From positions 1 to 50,910 of the forward strand of contig JAJRSW010000077.1 in assembly GCA_024278595.1 (NCBI GenBank): DNA of 50,910 nucleotides, read 5' to 3'. Position numbers and translations under genes: made by a program. The stretch's first letter is position 1, and each line of letters begins with the position of its first letter. The notes under the pieces were generated by a model, which did no database searches, was not told the DNA's origin, and was given only the letters and a program-made list of their open reading frames with translations. Below, one piece after another: positions 45,335-50,910 of the stretch. The stretch comes from Fidelibacterota bacterium. GTDB taxonomy: Bacteria; Fidelibacterota; UBA8477; JABMPR01.

Positions 45335-46465
45335 ATGAAATTAAAGAATACAATACTTGCTGCCTCGCTTTTAATGGTCAACTTTGCGTTTAGTGAGATC
45401 ATCACTGTAGCCCTTGTAGGAGGTGATTATAACACAATTCATGCTGCTGTAAATGCTGCATCCGACTCACAACGAGATACGGTTATGGTACTTAGTGGAA
45501 CCTATATATTCACAGTCGAGCAAGGTGCTATAACAATCGATAAAGAGCTGGCATTGATTGGCAGCGGGTATGATGCTGTTGAAGATGGCGGCACTAAAAT
45601 CCACGCTCCGGGTCAAATATTTATTTTTACAGCAAGTTCTGATGAATCAAATTTAGCAGGGTTTCGTTTTCAAGGGAGCTTCGATGGGATGGTTAGTGTA
45701 TCAGGTTCTGATATTGTAATTGAGGAAAACATGTTCCAAAACAATAGTACAGGTTATGCCCTTATTATTGGTGGCTCACAAGATACTGTTCGAAACAATA
45801 TTTTCACCAATGGGACGGCCGGGACTGCAAATAATGGTCTTGCTGTTTATAGCACTGCAGATGTAATTGTAAACAACAACATTTTTGCAAGTAATAATTG
45901 GGCTATTACCACGGATTTAAATACTGACTTCAAGATCGTAAACAACATTTTTATCAACAATTCAGCAGGAGGAATATATAACGGCGGTTATAACTACTAC
46001 AATTATGAAGACAACCCGATTATCAGTGGAAATATTTTCATGACTTGTGGAACTGGTATCAATAATCGCGGCGGAACTCCAACAGTCGCTTATAATGGAT
46101 TCTATAATAATTCGGCTAATTATTCTGGAGCCAATTACGAGGCAAACACGAACGATCCACTTTTTGTAAATTATGACGCAGGTGACGTTTATAACTGGGA
46201 TTCATATGACGAAGATAATTACGATTTTCACCTGCAGTCAACCTCCACCTATATCGACGCTGGTCCACCTGAGGAAGAATGGTATGATGTAGAACCAGGT
46301 GAACACGGGTTACGTAACGATCTCGGAATATATGGATTTGGTTGGCCCATTGGTGAAAATGGAGCTCCCACTATCCCGGTAGTAAACACTATCAGCGTGA
46401 GTCCATCAACTGTATCACCCAGTGGGACGATAACTATCGAAGCCACGGGACGGATCGGCGAATAG
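45335..46465 (+). CDS. Secreted right-handed beta-helix protein, possibly truncated
   Basis: The 376-residue protein starts with a signal peptide (KNTILAASLLMVNFAFS) and continues with parallel beta-helix rungs such as NNIFTNGTAGTANNGL, VNNNIFASNNWAIT and VNNIFINNSAGGIYNGG, as in NosD-like and pectate-lyase-like folds. The final segment, ISVSPSTVSPSGTITIEATG, is the start of an Ig-like domain that ends after only a few strands, and no sorting tail is present, so the gene may be shortened. One 60-base line (45841-45900) has 18 G+C, well below the GC of flanking genes. A ribosome site (TTGGAGAAAA) precedes the ATG. Confidence 0.75.
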   Translation: MKLKNTILAASLLMVNFAFSEIITVALVGGDYNTIHAAVNAASDSQRDTVMVLSGTYIFTVEQGAITIDKELALIGSGYDAVEDGGTKIHAPGQIFIFTASSDESNLAGFRFQGSFDGMVSVSGSDIVIEENMFQNNSTGYALIIGGSQDTVRNNIFTNGTAGTANNGLAVYSTADVIVNNNIFASNNWAITTDLNTDFKIVNNIFINNSAGGIYNGGYNYYNYEDNPIISGNIFMTCGTGINNRGGTPTVAYNGFYNNSANYSGANYEANTNDPLFVNYDAGDVYNWDSYDEDNYDFHLQSTSTYIDAGPPEEEWYDVEPGEHGLRNDLGIYGFGWPIGENGAPTIPVVNTISVSPSTVSPSGTITIEATGRIGE

Positions 46466-46524
46466 CAGGCACTTACAATAAACCTCCCTTTTAGTTGAAA
46501 ATTAATTGATTGCGCGTATCAGCT

Positions 46525-49500
46525 ATGACTAAATATATGACTAATATATTCTCCCGGTTTGTCCTGTTGCCTGCATTGTTGATTCCATTATTGAGTTTTG
46601 GGACAATTATAAATGCCGAATACTATTTCGACGATCAGGATGCAGGTGAAGGCAACAATACTTCCATTTTTGTGGACAGTGACGGGAATAATGCCTCTTT
46701 GACAGATGTAATAAGTACTGAAACCGTGAGCAGTAATGGAATCCACACTGTTTCGATTCGATTTGAGGATGATGTTTATGGTTGGGGACCTGCCAAAGGC
46801 ATTGCTTTTCTGGTATTTGAGGAGTCTACTACAGCGGATATCAATTTAGCTGAGTATTTTATCGATACTGACGCTGGACCTGGCTTGAACAATGATCTAA
46901 CAGTTGCTGTATTTAATGGTGTTGCCAGTATCAACTCCGATGTTCCTTATTCTGATCTCGGTGTGGGGATCCATGTAATGTATGTAAGATTTTATCAAGA
47001 GGATTCCGGTTGGGGACCTGCCCGTGGGTTTCCCTTCGCAGTATTACCAACACAACAAGAATATAGCATTACTTCTGCAGAATATTTTATTGATGAGGAT
47101 GCCGGAGTTGGATTAAACACTGTGCTTAGTCTTGAAGCCAATGGGCCAGTGGTGAGTCTGGCTGAAGATGTGTTTGCCCCGGCTGATCTCCAAGTTGGCT
47201 TGCATGCTCTTTTTGTTCGTTTTTTTAGTCCAGAAACTGGCTGGGGTCCACCAGCAAGTAAAATGTTCCGGATGGCTGAAACCGGTGAGACTCAGTTTGT
47301 AGCTGCAGCACAGTATTATGTTGGCAATCCATTAAATCCTACCACTGTTGAGAATGCGCTGGATGGGAGTTTTGACGAGGCTCAGGAAGCAGTGCAATTG
47401 CTGGATGTCCCCCTACCGGGTGGGCTAACAGGAGTTGTTCCTGTTGGTATCCGTTTTCAAGCACATGATGGTTTTTGGGGCCCCTGGCGGACTTCAGAAA
47501 TTTTTATTCAAAATGAAGCAGAAATTTTCACTATCTCTGCAGCGGAGTATTTTTTTGATAACGATCCTGGCGCTGGTTTGGCCACTGCCATTGAAGCTCC
47601 AATTGATGGTCAATTTGATGAGGCTACGGAGGAGTTCAACCTTCCTGCACCCATAGGTGAATTATCTGAAGGTTTGCATACAGTTTTCTTGCGACTTCGC
47701 AAGTCCAACGGTTTTTGGGGACCTCCCAGTGGGAGTGATTTCAGGGTAACTGAAGATGCCCAACCCACCATTGCTGCTGCTGAATATTTTGTTGATCCTG
47801 GAACCGCTGAAGGAAGTGGTATTGCCTTCAGTCCTCTGGATGGTGCTTTTAACACGACAGAAGAATCAGTTGAGGCGATAGCCAATATGGCTTCGCTGAA
47901 TGCCCAGGAAACCGGTAACTACAATATATACGTTCGCTTTCAAAATTCCCGAGGAGCATGGGGAGCTGTGAACAGCCAACCTTTTACCGTTGAAACCCGA
48001 CCCCAGATCAGTACTAATCTGGATACTTTGGATTTTGGATCACTTTTTACTGGTGAAACCCGCAATTTGAGTCTCACCATCTCTAATATTGGGGATGAGG
48101 CTTTGGAGGTAACTAGTCTCAATTTTAGCGATCCGGTTTATAGTACGGACTGGACTGGCGGTAGTATTGCCCCATTGGATATGGTCAGTATTGAAGTCAC
48201 TTTCGCACCTGTGGATCCCGAGGGAAGTCATGACGCCACCATGACCATCCTCAACAATGATGCTGATAAAGACATCACACTTCTGGGTGTTGGTCTCGAT
48301 ACCGCTCCCATTATGACCGTGGCTCCGGACAGTCTCGATTTCGGGACGGTTCAAACCATTGCCAGTGCAACCTTGAGTGTCAGGGTGAACAATATCGGGA
48401 ATGAAGATCTGGTGCTCACGGGTGCCACCAGCACCAGCACAGCTTTCTCAGCCTCAATCGCCAACCCAACGGTAGTGCCCGGCGAGTATGTAGGTGTGGA
48501 TATCACTTTTGCCCCGGCTGTGGGCCAGACCTATACTGACACACTTTATTTACTCTCCAACGATACCTATTTCCCCTCGTTTCCCATTTACGTAACAGGT
48601 GTGGGGTCCGTGGTGCCGGTTCCGGATATTCAGGTGTCAGCAAGTGCATTGGATTTCGGGAATATTGTCTGGGAGGATGGACCGGCCCAACTGAACCTCA
48701 TCATCAGCAATGCAGGTACGGAAACTCTAAATATCAGCAGTATCACCATTGATGATGCAAACTTCACCAGCTCCCATAGTGGTGCTCAAGTGATCACTGC
48801 GGGTGGACAACCCCTACCCATCACCGTAACCTTTTCACCGACCCAGGCCGGACGTTATTCCGGGACTTTGGTGGTCTACAATGATGATCCGGATTCGCCT
48901 GAACTAAGCATTCCCTTGAATGGCTCCAGTGTCTTCCCCAACATGATCTTATCAACCAACACCTTCAATTATGGTGAGATCGGGGTGACCACCAGCAGTG
49001 TTCAATCACTGGTCATAACCAATGTGGGAAATGATACATTGAAGATCAGCTCTTTTGAAATATCCGCAGCCCTGGATACGGTGTTTACTATTTCACCGGG
49101 CTCTTTCAATATTAATCCGCTTGGTGGGCTACGAGCTTTTTCCCTCACCTTTAACCCAGCTGAGCCTGTGGAATATGTTGGCTATGTGGTCATCCTGAGC
49201 AATGCTGAAAATGATACACTTTACGTGAGTGGCACTGGTTTGGATGATGAGCCACCAGAGATCATTTTCGATCCAGAAGATTTTGAAGATGTAGGTACAG
49301 CCGAAAATACCAGCATAGCCATCTCAGCACCGATCACAGATAATAATCAGTTAAGCTGGGTCAGGCTTTATTATCGACAGGGTGGTAAGGCAGACTATGA
49401 TAGTACAGAGATGGAACTAGAAGCCGGTGTTTACCAGGGAGAGATTCCCTCGGCCTATGTGAAGAACCGCGGTGTGGAATACTATATCAAGGCTTATGAT

Positions 49501-50880
49501 GGCGCCAATGCACAAGTGATCCCCGAAACAGCACCAGAGGTTCCGGCCATTGTTAGAGTCAGGTTGCCAGCCCTGCCCCCCATCACTTTCACTGCAGAAG
49601 AATATGGGATGATCTCAGTCCCGTCTGATCTGGATCTCAAGCATGTGCGAACCATTCTGGAAGATGATATCAGTGAATATGATATTAATTCGTGGCGACT
49701 CTTCCGCTGGATCAATGGGAACTATGTTGAATTATCTGAAAATGATAATTTTTCCTTTGAACCAGGCAATGCCTACTGGTTAATCACCGGCGAACGTCAG
49801 GTAATCACCCTGGATTCCAGCACATCCGTAAAAACCAATGAGGATTATCTTATTTCCCTGGATCAGGGTTGGAACCAGGTTGGTACGCCCTACTATTTCC
49901 CCGTTTCCTGGACAGATGTCTATGCTGCCAGCCCGAGTGTTGTCCAAGGGTCCATTGCCTATGAATGGGTCAATAATGAATGGCAACCAGCGACTGTAAT
50001 GCAGCCATTTGGTGGGTATTTTATCTCAACTCCCTCGGGAGGGAATATTTTACGTTTCCCACCTAACGAAGCCATCGGCAGTTCAGCAAAAGCAGCCGCT
50101 GGTCTTTTTGACCTGGCAGAGAACGAATGGGTCATTCAAATTTCAGCTAGGAGTGACCAGGGACATGACCGCTTTAATTATGTTGGTGCTTTCAAAGATG
50201 CTGAAACCGGTGGCGATCTGCGAGATCAACCCAAGCCTCCTGCCATGTACCCGGATCAGCTCAGTCTTTACAGCGCGCATACCGATTGGGGTGAACTGAG
50301 TGGTGTCTATAGTGGTGATTTTCAGGCCCTCAGTACCCACGGTAATTATTGGGATCTCACCCTGGAGACCGGTAATTCCCAGGGAGACATTCACTTGAAC
50401 CTGGATCAGTTTGGAACACTAGCTGACGGGCATACGATCAAGCTGTTAAATCTTGATCTCCGTTACGCCCTGCCGGAGAGTGATGCTGACCATTTCATTC
50501 AAAAGGTTTTCAAAACTGGCCGCAAATATCAGCTGCGCCTCTTGATCGGTGATGAAAATTATCTCAGCAGCCACGATGAGGGGATCGGTCAGGCACCTAC
50601 CCGGTTCAACTTGACCCAGAACTTTCCCAATCCCTTTAATGGTAGTACCCGCATCAAGTTTGATGTTCCTGAACCGGCCGCTCTAAAAGTCGTGATCTAT
50701 GATCTTACTGGCCGCCAGATTCGAAAGTTGATCAACTCCGATGTGCATCCAGTAGGGTATCATGAAATCAGCTGGGATGGAAACAATGAGCACGGACAGC
50801 ATGTTGCCAGTGGGATCTACCTCATTAGTTTGCAATCCGCGAGTTTTCAGGCAACCAAGAAGATGGTGCTGCTTAAATAA
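46525..50880 (+). CDS. Very large secreted repeat protein with T9SS-like sorting domain
   Basis: The 1451-residue protein has a signal peptide (FVLLPALLIPLLSFG), then six repeats of about 70-80 residues opening with AEYFIDTDAGPG-like motifs and closing with an aromatic strand and W-GP (residues about 25-490). Four choice-of-anchor-D/ASH domains follow (LDTLDFGSLF, PDSLDFGTVQ, ASALDFGNIV, TNTFNYGEIG; about 490-905), then an Ig-like segment and a C-terminal region. The last 90 residues are a FlgD-like sorting domain with NFPNPFNGSTRIKF and SGIYLISLQ, typical of T9SS cargo. It should be exported to the cell surface. The start is uncertain (TTG 46510, ATG 46525 or 46537); none has a ribosome site. 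Confidence 0.85.
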   Translation: MTKYMTNIFSRFVLLPALLIPLLSFGTIINAEYYFDDQDAGEGNNTSIFVDSDGNNASLTDVISTETVSSNGIHTVSIRFEDDVYGWGPAKGIAFLVFEESTTADINLAEYFIDTDAGPGLNNDLTVAVFNGVASINSDVPYSDLGVGIHVMYVRFYQEDSGWGPARGFPFAVLPTQQEYSITSAEYFIDEDAGVGLNTVLSLEANGPVVSLAEDVFAPADLQVGLHALFVRFFSPETGWGPPASKMFRMAETGETQFVAAAQYYVGNPLNPTTVENALDGSFDEAQEAVQLLDVPLPGGLTGVVPVGIRFQAHDGFWGPWRTSEIFIQNEAEIFTISAAEYFFDNDPGAGLATAIEAPIDGQFDEATEEFNLPAPIGELSEGLHTVFLRLRKSNGFWGPPSGSDFRVTEDAQPTIAAAEYFVDPGTAEGSGIAFSPLDGAFNTTEESVEAIANMASLNAQETGNYNIYVRFQNSRGAWGAVNSQPFTVETRPQISTNLDTLDFGSLFTGETRNLSLTISNIGDEALEVTSLNFSDPVYSTDWTGGSIAPLDMVSIEVTFAPVDPEGSHDATMTILNNDADKDITLLGVGLDTAPIMTVAPDSLDFGTVQTIASATLSVRVNNIGNEDLVLTGATSTSTAFSASIANPTVVPGEYVGVDITFAPAVGQTYTDTLYLLSNDTYFPSFPIYVTGVGSVVPVPDIQVSASALDFGNIVWEDGPAQLNLIISNAGTETLNISSITIDDANFTSSHSGAQVITAGGQPLPITVTFSPTQAGRYSGTLVVYNDDPDSPELSIPLNGSSVFPNMILSTNTFNYGEIGVTTSSVQSLVITNVGNDTLKISSFEISAALDTVFTISPGSFNINPLGGLRAFSLTFNPAEPVEYVGYVVILSNAENDTLYVSGTGLDDEPPEIIFDPEDFEDVGTAENTSIAISAPITDNNQLSWVRLYYRQGGKADYDSTEMELEAGVYQGEIPSAYVKNRGVEYYIKAYDGANAQVIPETAPEVPAIVRVRLPALPPITFTAEEYGMISVPSDLDLKHVRTILEDDISEYDINSWRLFRWINGNYVELSENDNFSFEPGNAYWLITGERQVITLDSSTSVKTNEDYLISLDQGWNQVGTPYYFPVSWTDVYAASPSVVQGSIAYEWVNNEWQPATVMQPFGGYFISTPSGGNILRFPPNEAIGSSAKAAAGLFDLAENEWVIQISARSDQGHDRFNYVGAFKDAETGGDLRDQPKPPAMYPDQLSLYSAHTDWGELSGVYSGDFQALSTHGNYWDLTLETGNSQGDIHLNLDQFGTLADGHTIKLLNLDLRYALPESDADHFIQKVFKTGRKYQLRLLIGDENYLSSHDEGIGQAPTRFNLTQNFPNPFNGSTRIKFDVPEPAALKVVIYDLTGRQIRKLINSDVHPVGYHEISWDGNNEHGQHVASGIYLISLQSASFQATKKMVLLK

Positions 50881-50910
50881 GAGGCAAGCAGTGCACAAAG
50901 AACCAGTTAA

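Overview
The window looks like a chromosomal segment of an uncultured, Gram-negative, FCB-group bacterium (Marinimicrobia/Calditrichota-like). The evidence is a very large secreted protein with a T9SS-style C-terminal sorting domain (NFPNPFNGSTRIKF), an LptF/G-type lipopolysaccharide export permease, FG-GAP and choice-of-anchor-D proteins, and moderate GC content. The exact phylum is inference. No rRNA or tRNA gene was seen.

Layout. 1-8.3 kb: queG, a metallo-beta-lactamase-fold hydrolase, an arsenite exporter gene (acr3) broken by an in-frame TAG, then a peptide-degradation operon (oligoendopeptidase F, M20 dipeptidase) followed by a TrhA/hemolysin III protein and a small STAS-like protein. 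8.5-13.5 kb: a minus-strand group with a class V aminotransferase, an HMA-like lipoprotein, a large M1 aminopeptidase with HEAT repeats and a secreted beta-propeller-like protein. 13.6-16 kb: a radical SAM gene interrupted by TGA, a decayed FG-GAP fragment, and an enoyl-ACP-reductase-like SDR with a terminator. 16-20 kb: etfB-etfA-acyl-CoA dehydrogenase operon. 20.2-21.6 kb: LptF/G permease.

21.6-32.7 kb: a complete type I-E CRISPR-Cas locus, all reading leftward: DnaQ-like exonuclease, an N-terminal relic of a different cas3, cas3, cse1, cse2, cas6e, cas7e, cas5e, a BRO-N domain gene, cas1, cas2, a 62-bp leader with IHF-like and upstream anchoring motifs, and an array of 15 identical 29-nt repeats plus one degenerate terminal repeat, all spacers 32 nt. 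It is the most unusual part of the window. The second-cas3 relic, the shifted cas6e, a duplicated gene junction, the BRO-N insertion and a sharp base-composition break between cas1-cas2 and the effector genes together suggest that the effector cassette of an older I-E locus was replaced. A free-standing DEDDh exonuclease is translationally coupled to the relic of the older cas3 and is a candidate prespacer trimmer.

33-39.2 kb: an SDR and an aldo-keto reductase, then a tightly packed nickel-uptake operon: nikR, an unknown probable outer-membrane protein, a DUF4198-like periplasmic protein, a NikL-like membrane-anchored protein, and the ECF transporter nikM-nikQ-nikO. 39.2-44.3 kb: short tandem repeats, a DUF302-like secreted protein, a diacylglycerol-kinase-family lipid kinase, and the tldD-pmbA (tldE) pair. 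44.6-50.9 kb: a CsgG-like protein, a right-handed beta-helix secreted protein that may be truncated, and a 1451-residue secreted repeat protein with a sorting tail.

Two conserved full-length genes carry single in-frame stop codons (TAG in acr3, TGA in the radical SAM gene), and a roughly 160-175 bp non-coding element occurs twice in inverted orientation (8.3-8.5 kb and 19.9-20.1 kb).
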